Below are positions 35,227-44,654 of a DNA stretch of 64,000 nt, piece by piece. A program made the translations under genes and the position numbers. The stretch's first letter is position 1. The number at the start of each line of letters is the position of its first letter. The notes below the pieces were generated by a model, which saw only the letters and a list, made by a program, of their open reading frames with translations, was not told the origin of the DNA and ran no database searches. Source of the stretch: Photobacterium leiognathi (GTDB taxonomy: Bacteria > Pseudomonadota > Gammaproteobacteria > Enterobacterales > Vibrionaceae); assembly GCF_030685535.1 (NCBI RefSeq), contig NZ_CP131599.1, positions 496,001-560,000 on the forward strand. Direction: 5' to 3'.

Positions 35227-36279
35227 ATGCATAAAACAGATGATGTCCGCATTAGCGAGATCAAAGAACTATTACCACCAGTAGCAATATTAGAAAAATT
35301 TCCAGCAACAGAAAGTGCTTCTGAAACGGTATATCAAGCCCGAAATGCCATTCATAATATCTTAAACGATGAAGATGACCGTCTTCTTGTTATTGTTGGC
35401 CCTTGTTCAATCCACGATACAGCAGCTGCAATTGAATATGGTCAGCGCTTGAAGGAACTACGTGATGAACTTAGTGCTGATCTTGAAATTGTTATGCGCG
35501 TTTACTTTGAAAAGCCACGTACTACCGTGGGTTGGAAAGGTTTGATTAATGACCCCTACATGGATAACAGTTTCCAACTTAATGATGGTTTACGTATTGG
35601 TCGTAAACTTCTACTTGATTTAACCGATTCTGGTTTGCCTACAGCTGGCGAGTTCCTGGATATGATCACACCACAGTATATGGGTGATTTGATCAGTTGG
35701 GGTGCGATTGGTGCACGTACAACGGAATCTCAGGTTCACCGTGAACTAGCATCAGGTCTTTCTTGCCCTGTTGGTTTTAAAAACGGTACTGACGGTAACA
35801 TCAAAATTGCAACAGATGCAGTAGGTTCAGCAAGCGCACCGCACCATTTTTTATCTGTAACTAAGTATGGTCATTCAGCGATTGTTGCAACAGCTGGCAA
35901 TGAAGATTGCCATATCATTCTTCGTGGTGGTAAAGCACCTAATTACAGCGCTGAAGATGTGAAAGCCGTGACTGATCAGCTAGAGAAAGAAGGTCATCGT
36001 GCTAAAGTGATGATCGACTTTAGCCATGCAAACAGCCTAAAGAAATTTGAGAATCAGCCAATTGTTTCTCAAGATGTAGGTGAGCAGATCGCAAATGGTA
36101 ATAAGTCTATCTTTGGTGTGATGATTGAAAGTCATTTGGTTGAAGGTCGTCAAGATATCGTAGATGGTGTAGAGCCAACTTACGGTCAAAGTATTACCGA
36201 TGCTTGTATTGGTTGGGCTGATACTGAAAAAGTGTTGCGTCAACTAGCAGCAGACGTACAAAAGCGTCGCCAAGCATAA
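35227..36279 (+). CDS. aroG: 3-deoxy-7-phosphoheptulonate synthase, AroG type
   Basis: Joins phosphoenolpyruvate and erythrose 4-phosphate to make DAHP, the first step of the shikimate pathway, in the cytoplasm. 350 residues, the same as E. coli AroG. Family segments: DDVRISEIKELLPPVAILEK, VIVGPCSIHD (about 58-67), RVYFEKPRTTVGWKGLINDP, GAIGARTTESQVHRELASG, and the metal ligands in GPCSIHD (Cys), SHANS (His), ESHLVEG (Glu) and TDACIGW (Asp). The N-terminal feedback region resembles the Phe-sensitive isoenzyme, inferred from overall similarity to AroG. Own terminator follows. Next to it lies the aromatic amino acid catabolic operon, reading toward it. Confidence 0.96.
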   Translation: MHKTDDVRISEIKELLPPVAILEKFPATESASETVYQARNAIHNILNDEDDRLLVIVGPCSIHDTAAAIEYGQRLKELRDELSADLEIVMRVYFEKPRTTVGWKGLINDPYMDNSFQLNDGLRIGRKLLLDLTDSGLPTAGEFLDMITPQYMGDLISWGAIGARTTESQVHRELASGLSCPVGFKNGTDGNIKIATDAVGSASAPHHFLSVTKYGHSAIVATAGNEDCHIILRGGKAPNYSAEDVKAVTDQLEKEGHRAKVMIDFSHANSLKKFENQPIVSQDVGEQIANGNKSIFGVMIESHLVEGRQDIVDGVEPTYGQSITDACIGWADTEKVLRQLAADVQKRRQA

Positions 36280-36302
36280 TCTAAACATTATGATTCAAGT
36301 AG

Positions 36303-36327
36303 AACCGACGTTGTTACAGCGTCGGTT
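36303..36327 (+). terminator. Rho-independent terminator of aroG
   Basis: AACCGACG (36303-36310) pairs with CGTCGGTT (36320-36327), followed by TTT. Confidence 0.85.
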
Positions 36328-36413
36328 TTTACTATGTAAACTGTTAATACATATCGAAATGGATGGTTGAAATACAGTTTTAACCAATGTTAGTAATAAA
36401 TATATAGCGGTAT

Positions 36414-38447
36414 TTATTGCAACTCCTTCCTATTTCGATATTCCTCCAAGCACTCAGGATTTGCGATAGCGCTGGTATTCACCACATGTCGCCGATGGAT
36501 CACATCACGTACTGCTTTTTCTGCAATTTTGCCTGATTTGGTTCTGGGTATCGCATTCACTTGCAGGATTTTTGCTGGCACATGGTGAGGGGAGCATTGC
36601 GTTCGCAGTTGAGTCTTGATCCTGTCTATTAAGCTATTTGTTAGATGAAGGTTCGGTTGCAGCTGAACAAACAAAACAATTCGTACATCGTTTTGGTATT
36701 GTTGGGCGACAACCACTGAATCAACTATTTCATCAAACGGGTTGACTTGGCGATAGATTTCAGCAGTGCCGATGCGTATGCCTCCAGGATTAAGAATTGA
36801 ATCGGAACGCCCGTAAAAGGTTAATCCGCCATGGTGAGAAATACTCACATAATCACCGTGGTGCCACGTGTTAGGGTAGGTATTCCAATAAGCGTTGAAG
36901 TATTTCTCGCCGTTTGGATCTTGGCTAAATGCGATGGGTTGATTTGGGAAACTATTGCAGCAAACAAGCTCGCCACATTGATCCGTAATTGCATCACCTT
37001 CAGCGTTATACACTTGCACATCCATGGCTAAGGCTTTGACTTGGGATTCACCTTGCCACACCGCACCAATAGGGTTACCAATGGCAAAACAGCCACAAAT
37101 ATCCGTACCGCCAGAAATAGACGATAGTTGCACATCTTGCTTGATATTTTGATAAACATAATCAAATTGCTCGGGCGCTAAAACAGAGCCTGTTGAGCAA
37201 ATCACGTCAAGTTGAGTGAGTTTACATTCTTGGCGTGGTGATAGTTTTTGCTTTTCAATTGTTTCTAAGTACTTCGCTGAAGTGCCAAAGAGTTGCAGAT
37301 GCTCTTTATCTGCCAGTTGCCACAGTTGATTGGGTTGCGGATGAAGTGGCGAGCCATCATATAAAATCAAGGTTGCACCAGAAGCTAGCCCACTGATAAG
37401 CCAGTTCCACATCATCCAGCCACATGTTGTGAAATAGAATATCCGATCTTTGGGTTTGATATTGCAGTGTAATTGATGCTCTTTAAGGTGGTTAAGTAAG
37501 GTGCCACCGACAGAATGAATTATACATTTGGGTTTACCCGTTGTGCCTGATGAATAAAGAATATAAAGCGGATGATTAAATGCTGTTGGAGTAAAACGGA
37601 GGTGAGGTGTTTCAACAATATCTTCCATTTCCGCCCAAGTGCTAAGACTAATAGCTTCGGGTAGTGGCGTTGAATTGAGTAGCAACTGGCTGATTGGCTG
37701 AGTATTTAAATAAGGAAACACAATCAGTTTTTTCACACTCGGAAGTGCAGGTAAAGCTAGGGCTAATGCTGTGATGCTTGATATGTGTTTGCCGTTATAA
37801 ATATAACCATCAGTGGTGAAGATGATCTTTGGCTGAGTTTGGCTAAAGCGTTCTATCACGCTTTCTGTACCGAAATCGGGCGAGGTCGATGTCCAAATTG
37901 CACCGAGCGATGTTGCAGCCAACATAGCAATCACGGTTTGTGGAATATTGGGCATATAGGCGGCAATCACATCACCTTTTTGTATTCCTTGTTGTTGCAG
38001 ATAATGGGCGACAATTGCCACTTGTTCATAAAGTTGTTGCCATGATAATCGCTGCTGCGCCTGAAGGTGATTAGTATCACTAAAGCTAAGTTCGTTGTAG
38101 AACACTAATGCATCTTGCTTTTCTAATGCAGCACTATGAGCTAATAGATTTTCCGCAAAGTTAAGCTGTGCTTCGGGAAACCAACGACGATCTTTATTAG
38201 GAATTGGGCTATTTGGTGGGCAATACGAAATGGCATTACCTTGCTTGCCAATCACGTTACAAAATTGCCATAGCTGATGCCAAAACTCATCACTGTGTTT
38301 AATAGACCAACGATGAAGCTGAGTGTAATCATGAAATAAACGGTTTTGCTGCTCGCTGATCTGCACCATAAATTGATATAGCAAACTGGTTTGAATGCGC
38401 TCTCGAGTGGGCTCCCAAAGGCATTGGTTATAATCATCGTTTGTCAT
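36414..38447 (-). CDS. Acetoacetyl-CoA synthetase
   Basis: Adenylate-forming enzyme that activates acetoacetate to acetoacetyl-CoA. 677 residues. AMP-binding motifs: ILYSSGTTGKPKCIIHSVGG (about 300-319), FYFTTCGWMMWNWLISGLASG (the T-T-C-G-W-M-M-W-N form of acetoacetyl-CoA synthetases, distinct from acetyl-CoA synthetase), SGGTDICGCF, HGDYVSISHHGGLTFYGRSD and the catalytic Lys in PRTKSGKIAEKAV near the C-terminus. As the last gene of the hmgA-fahA-maiA operon it would use the acetoacetate released by FahA, completing aromatic degradation to a CoA ester that thiolase can split. Starts 22 nt after maiA. Confidence 0.92.
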   Translation of the reverse strand: MTNDDYNQCLWEPTRERIQTSLLYQFMVQISEQQNRLFHDYTQLHRWSIKHSDEFWHQLWQFCNVIGKQGNAISYCPPNSPIPNKDRRWFPEAQLNFAENLLAHSAALEKQDALVFYNELSFSDTNHLQAQQRLSWQQLYEQVAIVAHYLQQQGIQKGDVIAAYMPNIPQTVIAMLAATSLGAIWTSTSPDFGTESVIERFSQTQPKIIFTTDGYIYNGKHISSITALALALPALPSVKKLIVFPYLNTQPISQLLLNSTPLPEAISLSTWAEMEDIVETPHLRFTPTAFNHPLYILYSSGTTGKPKCIIHSVGGTLLNHLKEHQLHCNIKPKDRIFYFTTCGWMMWNWLISGLASGATLILYDGSPLHPQPNQLWQLADKEHLQLFGTSAKYLETIEKQKLSPRQECKLTQLDVICSTGSVLAPEQFDYVYQNIKQDVQLSSISGGTDICGCFAIGNPIGAVWQGESQVKALAMDVQVYNAEGDAITDQCGELVCCNSFPNQPIAFSQDPNGEKYFNAYWNTYPNTWHHGDYVSISHHGGLTFYGRSDSILNPGGIRIGTAEIYRQVNPFDEIVDSVVVAQQYQNDVRIVLFVQLQPNLHLTNSLIDRIKTQLRTQCSPHHVPAKILQVNAIPRTKSGKIAEKAVRDVIHRRHVVNTSAIANPECLEEYRNRKELQ

Positions 38448-38469
38448 TATGGCTTCTCCGTTTTAATTT

Positions 38470-39099
38470 CTAGCTCTCAGGTGCTGCTTTTGTAAACGGT
38501 TCAAGTTGTTCGCAATGGTGATAGATAGCTGCAATAGTTGGAAAAGGGCTAAGGTCAAATTCAAAGCGTTTGGCGTTATAGACTTGCGGTATTAAACAGA
38601 TATCAGCAAGAGTTGGGTGTGTACCAAAACAAAAGTGTTCGGTGTAAGGGCTTTGTTGTAGCTGTTGTTCTAACGCGGTGAATCCTTGTTGTAGCCAATG
38701 GTGATACCAGTATGTTTTTTGCGCTGAAGTGCAATCAAATTGTTGTTCTAGTTGCTTGAGTACTCGCAAATTGTTGAGAGGGTGGATATCACAAGCAATA
38801 GAAAGCGCAAAAGAGCGGCATTGTGCGCGTTTAATTAGGTTACGTGGTAACAAGTAAGGAGTAGGGTAACATTCATCAAGGTATTCAATGATAGCTAAAG
38901 ATTGATGCAATAAGGTTTGATGTTGCTGTAATGTCGGAACTAAGCCTGATGGGTTAATGGCTTGGTATTCGCTGCTGTATTGCTCGTTATTGAGTAAAGA
39001 GACATGCACGCAAGTATGATCTAACTGCTTTAGGTTTAAAGCAATTCGAACCCGGTAGGATGCGGATGAGCGAAAATAGTCATATAAGGTGAATGCCAT
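38470..39099 (-). CDS. maiA: Maleylacetoacetate isomerase (zeta-class GST)
   Basis: Glutathione-dependent isomerase turning 4-maleylacetoacetate into 4-fumarylacetoacetate. 209 residues with the zeta-GST N-terminal motif DYFRSSASYRVRIALNLK (about 7-24, the Ser-Ser-x-x-Tyr/Cys-Arg-Val-Arg glutathione site), NPSGLVPTLQQHQ (about 50-62), LLHQSLAIIEYLDE, and the C-terminal helical domain with GTHPTLADICLIPQVYNAKRF. It lies between fahA and the acetoacetyl-CoA synthetase gene in the same direction, at the expected step. Confidence 0.93.
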   Translation of the reverse strand: MAFTLYDYFRSSASYRVRIALNLKQLDHTCVHVSLLNNEQYSSEYQAINPSGLVPTLQQHQTLLHQSLAIIEYLDECYPTPYLLPRNLIKRAQCRSFALSIACDIHPLNNLRVLKQLEQQFDCTSAQKTYWYHHWLQQGFTALEQQLQQSPYTEHFCFGTHPTLADICLIPQVYNAKRFEFDLSPFPTIAAIYHHCEQLEPFTKAAPES

Positions 39100-39161
39100 T
39101 GCTACTCTCTTTATATTTTTAATATTAGTGTTTCGATAGTGCGCTAATTAGGCTCAATGAG

Positions 39162-40154
39162 TTAATGTTTTTGTTTTTGAAAAGGAACGACTGTTTGCTC
39201 TATTGCACCGAAAATAGAGTAGTCTTGAGCATCAAACATTTCTATTTTTACGGTGTCACCATATTGCATAAATGGCGTGCTTGGCTTGCCGTTTTCTATG
39301 ATTTCAAGCATCCGTTTTTCAGCAATACAGCATGAGCCTGACTGACGATCTTGGTTTGAAACTGTGCCAGATCCTATGATGGTGCCAGCACTTAACTCGC
39401 GGCTTTTTGCTGCATGATGGATCAGTTGGGCAAAATCAAATGTCATATCAACACCAGCATTAGGATTGCCAAACAATTGTTGATTTAAATGCACATTGAG
39501 CCTGTTATGAACTTTGTTTTCTCGCCATATATCACCGAGTTCATCTGGAGTAATCGCGACAGGGGAAAAGGCGGATGCAGGTTTGGATTGAAAGAACCCA
39601 AAACCTTTTGCTAGCTCGTCAGGGATTAAGTTACGCAGTGATACATCGTTTACAAGCATGATTAATTTTATGTGCTGCGCGGCATCATCAACCTTGGTTG
39701 CCATCGGTACATCGTCAGTAATAATCGCAATCTCTGCTTCAAAATCGACACCCCAATCTAAATCTTCAATTTCTATTGGTTGTTCTGGGTCGAGAAATTT
39801 ATCTGACATGCCTTGATACATTAGTGGATCTTGCCAAAAGCTTTTTGGCATTTCCGCGCCCCGGGCTTTTCGGACTAATTCCACGTGATTTACATAAGCA
39901 CTGCCATCCGCCCATTGATATGCGCGAGGTAATGGAGAAGTGCAATGCTGAGGTTGAAAAACAAATCGGTGCTCCAATGCTTTTTTGTTTAGCGCATGGT
40001 AGAGATCTTGCAATATAGGCTCGACGTTATCCCAGTTATCTAAAGTATATTGTAAGGTTGGGGCAATATGATGAGCTGACGTTGCCCACTTCAAATCCTT
40101 TGAGACAACAATTAGCTTTCCATCACGACCGGGTTTTAGCGAAGCAAGTTTCAT
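39162..40154 (-). CDS. fahA: Fumarylacetoacetase (bacterial FAH type)
   Basis: Hydrolyses 4-fumarylacetoacetate to fumarate and acetoacetate, the final cleavage of tyrosine catabolism. 330 residues, the usual size of the bacterial form. MKLASLKPGRDGKLIVVSKD at the N-terminus, then the FAH core: YVNHVELVRKARGAEMP, WGVDFEAEIAIITDDVP (metal-binding Glu-x-Glu), VNDVSLRNLIPDELAKGFGF (Asp), and SAGTIIGSGTVSNQD with a final MFDAQDYSIFGAIEQ. It starts 17 nt after hmgA and belongs to the same transcript. Confidence 0.93.
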   Translation of the reverse strand: MKLASLKPGRDGKLIVVSKDLKWATSAHHIAPTLQYTLDNWDNVEPILQDLYHALNKKALEHRFVFQPQHCTSPLPRAYQWADGSAYVNHVELVRKARGAEMPKSFWQDPLMYQGMSDKFLDPEQPIEIEDLDWGVDFEAEIAIITDDVPMATKVDDAAQHIKLIMLVNDVSLRNLIPDELAKGFGFFQSKPASAFSPVAITPDELGDIWRENKVHNRLNVHLNQQLFGNPNAGVDMTFDFAQLIHHAAKSRELSAGTIIGSGTVSNQDRQSGSCCIAEKRMLEIIENGKPSTPFMQYGDTVKIEMFDAQDYSIFGAIEQTVVPFQKQKH

Positions 40155-40171
40155 TGTTGATCTCCTAGCTT

Positions 40172-41317
40172 TTATTCATTGTGATTGTTGTGCGTAGTGT
40201 CTCGCCATGAATGGACGTAATCATGGAGTTCAACCTTATCAATGTTAGACCCAATATCGAGAGGGTTACGGCTATCAATCATGACAGCGACTTCATCGGT
40301 AAAGGGTTTTGGCTTTTGTTGACTACTTTTCAACGCCTTAGGGTGAGGACCATGAGGAAAGCCGCAAGGATGAAAAGTGATCATGCCGGGTTTGATGTTA
40401 TCTCGGCTAAAAAAATCACCTTGATGGTAAAAAATGACTTCATCGTAATCGTTATTACTATGAAAAAAAGGCACTTTTAACGCATGAGGGTCGCTTTCTG
40501 TTGGGCGAGGTACAAAGGTACAGACAACAAAATTATTAGCAGAAAAAGTAGAGTGTGCAGAAGGTGGAAGATGGTAACGATGGCTCATTAACGGGCGAAT
40601 ATCACGCCAATTGAGTTTTAAAACGGTAACCGCTCCTTTCCAACCAATGGCATCTAACGGGTTAAATGGGTAGCCGATAACGTTAATTTGATTACGGGCT
40701 TTGAGTAAAAGTTGCCAAGATTCTTCCGTTTGTTGGGCTTTAAATGCAGCATTGATTGTGGGGTATTCCAATATCGCAGGATCGTAAATCGCATGTTCAC
40801 CCACAATGCCTCTATCGACATTACGATAACTGTTATTGGTTGCCTCTATCATCAGTAAACTAACGTGGCTGGTGGTTTCAATACGCCATGATGTTGAACG
40901 GGGGATGACGATATAATCGCCCTCACTAAAACTGAGATGCCCAAAATCACAATATAAGTCACCTCTACCTTGGTGAATAAACAGCAATTCGTCACCATCC
41001 CCATTTCGCACAAGGTGATCCATATTCTTGGATGTTTGCCATAAGCGCAGTTTAAGATCGGCATTAGAAAGCAGTAATGGTGCATCCCACGGAGTGTTAC
41101 CTGATTGAGGTAACGCTAAGGCATCAAAGGCTCTTGGTTTATGGTTTCCTTGCCATGAAAGCCAGCCCGTAGGTGGATGTTGATGATACATGTGGGTTGC
41201 TGGGCCGTAGAATCCCTCACGACCGCATTCACGCTCAAAACTGTCGTGGGGTAAGTCGCAATGCGCTTGTTTACTTGATAGCCCTTCAATAATTGGGAGC
41301 TGAAACCATTTATGCAT
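40172..41317 (-). CDS. hmgA: Homogentisate 1,2-dioxygenase
   Basis: Iron(II) ring-cleaving enzyme that opens homogentisate to maleylacetoacetate. 381 residues, of the shorter bacterial class (about 375-390) rather than the 430-440-residue type. FERECGREGFYGPATHMYHQHPPTGW near the N-terminus; the C-terminal cupin has FHSNNDYDEVIFYHQGDFF and FHPCGFPHGPHP, containing the His-Glu-His iron ligands. I use ATG 41317 (MHKWFQLP), which has GAGG 6 nt upstream; the frame could also open at 41329. It is the first gene of the leftward catabolic operon. Loss of this enzyme is known to give brown pyomelanin in Vibrio. Confidence 0.94.
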   Translation of the reverse strand: MHKWFQLPIIEGLSSKQAHCDLPHDSFERECGREGFYGPATHMYHQHPPTGWLSWQGNHKPRAFDALALPQSGNTPWDAPLLLSNADLKLRLWQTSKNMDHLVRNGDGDELLFIHQGRGDLYCDFGHLSFSEGDYIVIPRSTSWRIETTSHVSLLMIEATNNSYRNVDRGIVGEHAIYDPAILEYPTINAAFKAQQTEESWQLLLKARNQINVIGYPFNPLDAIGWKGAVTVLKLNWRDIRPLMSHRYHLPPSAHSTFSANNFVVCTFVPRPTESDPHALKVPFFHSNNDYDEVIFYHQGDFFSRDNIKPGMITFHPCGFPHGPHPKALKSSQQKPKPFTDEVAVMIDSRNPLDIGSNIDKVELHDYVHSWRDTTHNNHNE

Positions 41318-41329
41318 TCCTTGCCTCAT

Positions 41330-41527
41330 TAATTACTGTTGCTATAGCTTAAATGTGGTTGAAAGCAGGAAAATCGCAACGTTAGTAACAAGATGAATAT
41401 TTAAAACTGTTCATTAAGCTTTACAGCGATCCGTAAATTTGTGGGTAGTGTCAGTAATGTTAGGCATTAAATCTGTGTTTTTAGTCATATTAAATAGCTG
41501 AGTGCAGGGATCAGTTCTAATCTTATA
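41330..41527. other. hmgA-side part of the divergent control region
   Basis: About 200 AT-rich bases holding the hmgA promoter; no operator could be identified with confidence (no clear TyrR or sigma-54 site). Confidence 0.4.
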
Positions 41528-41794
41528 TATACCCAAGCTACTTCAAGTTACTAGGTTCAGCGAGAATATCTTGGTTTGTAGACTAGGAGACGACTTGAAG
41601 ATCTAGTGGATCTAAATCAAAAGTTGTCGACAACGTATACAAGCCAAGAGAACTCGCCCTTTGGGAACATGTCATAGCCCCGATTTCTGTGTCATGCAAC
41701 TTGGAAATAGACAACTATTACACTTCGTTGCTTTCCTTGAACTCGAAGCTGTGACAGTGTTCTGAACACTGTAACTTGAAGTTACTTGGGTATA
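41528..41794. mobile_element. 267-bp MITE-like element with 24-bp terminal inverted repeats
   Basis: The left end (41528-41551) starts TATACCCAAGCTACTTCAAG and the right end (41771-41794) is its reverse complement with 22 of 24 positions matching (TATACCCAAGTAACTTCAAG read inward). Inside are two more palindromes, GTTGTCGACAAC (41633-41644) and ACAGTGTTCTGAACACTGT (41754-41772), but no ORF. The TATACCCAAG...CTTGAAG ends look like a dispersed Vibrionaceae repeat. It sits between hmgA and phhA, ending 56 nt before the phhA start. Confidence 0.75.
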
Positions 41795-41849
41795 GACAAT
41801 AATAAAAATAAAGTTGTCAGTTGGAGGTGGGCGTATAGACGGAGGCATT

Positions 41850-42680
41850 ATGCATAATCAAAGTAGTGATCCCCGAAGCACGCATCACTATGTTTCTAAA
41901 CCCGTTAATAGTAATGGGACTATAGATTGGAGTGATGAAGAGAATGCGATTTGGCATCACCTTGTTACACGTCAGCTTGAATGTATTCAGGGCAAGGCAT
42001 GTGATGAATATCTTGCGGGATTGTCTGAGTTAAACTTACCCCATGATTATATTCCTCAATTAAAGGAAATTAATCGGGTACTGCTTGATGCGACAGGATG
42101 GCAATGCGTTGCTGTGCCTGCGTTGATCAGTTTTGATCGTTTCTTTTCCCTGTTATCTCGTAAACAATTTCCTGTAGCCACCTTTATTCGTACCCGAGCA
42201 GATATCGATTACTTGCAAGAGCCAGATTTTTTTCATGAAATTTTTGGACACTGCGCAATGTTAACCAATCCATATTTTGCACAATTTACCCATTTTTATG
42301 GAAAATTAGGAGCCAAAGCGACACCTGAAGAGCGCGTGTATCTTGCTAGGCTATACTGGTTTACGGTTGAATTTGGTTTGCTTAATCAAAGCGGTAAATA
42401 TCAAATTTATGGCGGTGGGATTTTATCTTCGCCACAAGAAACTGTTTATGCCGCAACGAGTGAGATCCCACAACGGGTGGAATTTGATCCTGTAGAGGTG
42501 ATGCGAACGCCTTATCGGATTGATATTTTGCAGCCGAAGTATTTTGTATTGCAAAACATGGAGCAGCTTTACCAAGTGACGAACCAAGATATTTTTGCGT
42601 TAGTAGCTGAAGCACAGCGAAGAGGACTACGAGCGCCCATGTTTGAGAACAAGGAAATAGTGAATGACGAGTTTAGATAA
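41850..42680 (+). CDS. phhA: Phenylalanine 4-hydroxylase
   Basis: Iron- and tetrahydropterin-dependent hydroxylase that turns phenylalanine into tyrosine. 276 residues, the usual size for the single-domain bacterial enzyme. The metal site is evident: EPDFFHEIFGHCAML (two His) and RLYWFTVEFGLL (Glu). FIRTRADIDYLQEPD and YGGGILSSPQET (pterin/substrate loops) are also typical. The ORF is open from TTG 41814, but ATG 41850 (MHNQSSD) has GGAGG 4 nt upstream and is the better start. phhB overlaps its end. Divergent from hmgA, so control may be joint, although a MITE-like element now lies between. Confidence 0.95.
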   Translation: MHNQSSDPRSTHHYVSKPVNSNGTIDWSDEENAIWHHLVTRQLECIQGKACDEYLAGLSELNLPHDYIPQLKEINRVLLDATGWQCVAVPALISFDRFFSLLSRKQFPVATFIRTRADIDYLQEPDFFHEIFGHCAMLTNPYFAQFTHFYGKLGAKATPEERVYLARLYWFTVEFGLLNQSGKYQIYGGGILSSPQETVYAATSEIPQRVEFDPVEVMRTPYRIDILQPKYFVLQNMEQLYQVTNQDIFALVAEAQRRGLRAPMFENKEIVNDEFR

Positions 42681-43005
42681 ATTGAAATGTGAAGCCTGCC
42701 ATTCAGGTTCACCAGCGTTAAGTGATGAAGCATTGGCTGAGCACATGGCATCGCTACCAGAATGGCAAGTAGTTAGCCCAAATGGAATTAATCGCATTAC
42801 ACGTGTTTTTAAATTCAGTAACTATAAAAAGGCATGGGATTTTAGCAATAAGATTTCTGAGCTTGCAGAAGAAGAATTCCATCATCCCACGATTGTTTTA
42901 GAGTGGGGGAAAGTCACAGTAACATGGTGGACCCACGATATTAATGGCATCCATTTGAATGATGTAATTTGCGCAATGAATACCGAAAAACTGTATAAAA
43001 ATTAA
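42664..43005 (+). CDS. phhB: Pterin-4a-carbinolamine dehydratase
   Basis: Regenerates the pterin cofactor of PhhA by dehydrating 4a-hydroxytetrahydropterin. 113 residues. The family signature is clear: FHHPTIVLEWGKVTVTWWTH (about 73-92, catalytic His-His-Pro and Trp) followed by HDINGIHLNDV (His, Asp). An N-terminal extension with CEACHSG carries two Cys not part of the core. The start overlaps the phhA stop by 17 nt, giving translational coupling of enzyme and cofactor recycler. Confidence 0.95.
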   Translation: MTSLDKLKCEACHSGSPALSDEALAEHMASLPEWQVVSPNGINRITRVFKFSNYKKAWDFSNKISELAEEEFHHPTIVLEWGKVTVTWWTHDINGIHLNDVICAMNTEKLYKN

Positions 43006-43289
43006 AATAGCACTTTATTGCTTCTTTTGTTGCGTTTAATCAAATGCATATAATACACTGTTTTAAATGGATATTTACATTAATATCAAGGGTTTTTCAT
43101 TTTGGAAAGTTAAAGTTTCTTGCTCTAAATGCGTTGAAGGACGACAATACGCACCTATTTACATTGAGTGTGTTTAGTTTTTTGGCTAAGCACGTCTATT
43201 CTTACTGAGTCACGCTGCAATTAATTTTATTAATAGTATTCAATAGCAAAATGGCTCAGCTAGGAATAAGGATAAAAAGAAACTTTACG

Positions 43290-44624
43290 ATGACAACACA
43301 AACGCCACAGCAACAAACGCCATCAGATTTGATGATCGCTTGTGAAGAATGCGGGTTAGTGGTCGATATCCCTGATATACAAGACGGACAAAAAGCAGAC
43401 TGTCCGCGCTGTGGACACACTTTAACCAAGAAGATCACCATGCCATATCACCGTCCACTTGCGTACGGTATTGCGTGTTTGATCATGCTAGTTCTTAGCC
43501 TCTCTTTTCCTTTCCTTTCGTTTAGCGTTAACGGAATGGGGCAACAAATCATGCTGCTTAATGCGGCTGAAACGTTGCAGCATTTTGAAAATAGCGTATT
43601 GGCTATTTTACTGATGCTAACGGTATTGGTGTTTCCTGCAATCTACATCATGTTGGTGCTGTATCTTTATGTGCGTGCCGCTCGGGTGAAACATGCAGGG
43701 CATTTATCAGGTAATACTGAAACACTGAAAATGCTTTGTCGCATTCTATTTAGAGTGCAGCCATGGTTGATGGTCGATGTTTTTTTGATTGGCGTATTAG
43801 TCAGCTTGGTGAAGATCTCTGCATTAGCACACATTGGTATGGGCTACTCTTTCTGGGCATTCTGTATTTACAGTGTACTCGTTGTGAAATGTGTATCTAT
43901 GGTGGACAGAACATGGCTATGGGATCAGTTCTTTGCCATGAAGCATATTGACGGTGTGCATGAAGGGGATACTCATTTAGACAATAACCATGTGGGTTGT
44001 CATGTGTGTAACCAAATTAACCCTATGCCACAAGATCACCATACTAAATGTATCCGCTGTGAAAGTAAGTTACACGGTTATAACCCGCAGCATTCGTTGC
44101 AGTATTCATGGGCATTTTTATTAGCATCGGTTGTTTTTTATATTCCAGCTAACTTATATCCGATGATGTACACCGTGAGTTTAGGTCAAACTGAAGGCTC
44201 AACCATCATGGGTGGTGTAGTAATGCTATGGCAAATGGGTTCTTGGCCGATTGCCTTAGTGATCTTTATTGCCAGTGTGTTCATTCCGATGGCGAAAATG
44301 TTTGCGTTGGCATGGCTTTATTATTGTGCAAGTAAGAAGCCTAATGATTCGACCAACGAAGCGATTAAGCGTTTGAAAATCTATCGAATGACAGAATTTA
44401 TCGGTCGATGGTCTATGGTTGATATTTTCGTGGTAGCGATTTTAGTGGCTTTGGTGCAATTGAAAAACCTAATGGCGATTTCACCCGGTCCTGCCGCTAT
44501 TTGTTTTGCCACGGTGGTGGTATTTACCATGCTATCGGCAATGAGTTTCGACCCGCGTGTGTTTTGGGGTAAAGCAAAAACTAATCATGGTTCAGAGTTA
44601 AACGCTACTGAATCTAATCAGTAG
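43290..44624 (+). CDS. pqiA: Intermembrane transport protein PqiA
   Basis: Inner-membrane component of the Pqi phospholipid/lipid transport system linking inner and outer membranes. 444 residues from ATG 43290 (MTTQTP); an earlier ATG at 43251 gives 13 more residues but has no ribosome binding site. Two zinc-ribbon-like units (CEECG/CPRCG near residues 20-45, and CHVCN/CIRCE near 245-270) each precede a block of four hydrophobic helices, a tandem PqiA/LetA domain layout. Repeated motifs at the equivalent places (MVDVFLIGVLVSLVKI and MVDIFVVAILVALVQL) show the internal duplication. First gene of pqiABC. Confidence 0.94.
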   Translation: MTTQTPQQQTPSDLMIACEECGLVVDIPDIQDGQKADCPRCGHTLTKKITMPYHRPLAYGIACLIMLVLSLSFPFLSFSVNGMGQQIMLLNAAETLQHFENSVLAILLMLTVLVFPAIYIMLVLYLYVRAARVKHAGHLSGNTETLKMLCRILFRVQPWLMVDVFLIGVLVSLVKISALAHIGMGYSFWAFCIYSVLVVKCVSMVDRTWLWDQFFAMKHIDGVHEGDTHLDNNHVGCHVCNQINPMPQDHHTKCIRCESKLHGYNPQHSLQYSWAFLLASVVFYIPANLYPMMYTVSLGQTEGSTIMGGVVMLWQMGSWPIALVIFIASVFIPMAKMFALAWLYYCASKKPNDSTNEAIKRLKIYRMTEFIGRWSMVDIFVVAILVALVQLKNLMAISPGPAAICFATVVVFTMLSAMSFDPRVFWGKAKTNHGSELNATESNQ

Positions 44625-44654
44625 CAACTAGCTAGTATTAACGAGAAACAGAAG

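Noticed and set aside
43251..43289. Longer start for pqiA
   Set aside because: ATG 43251 lacks a ribosome binding site and the added residues do not resemble the family N-terminus.
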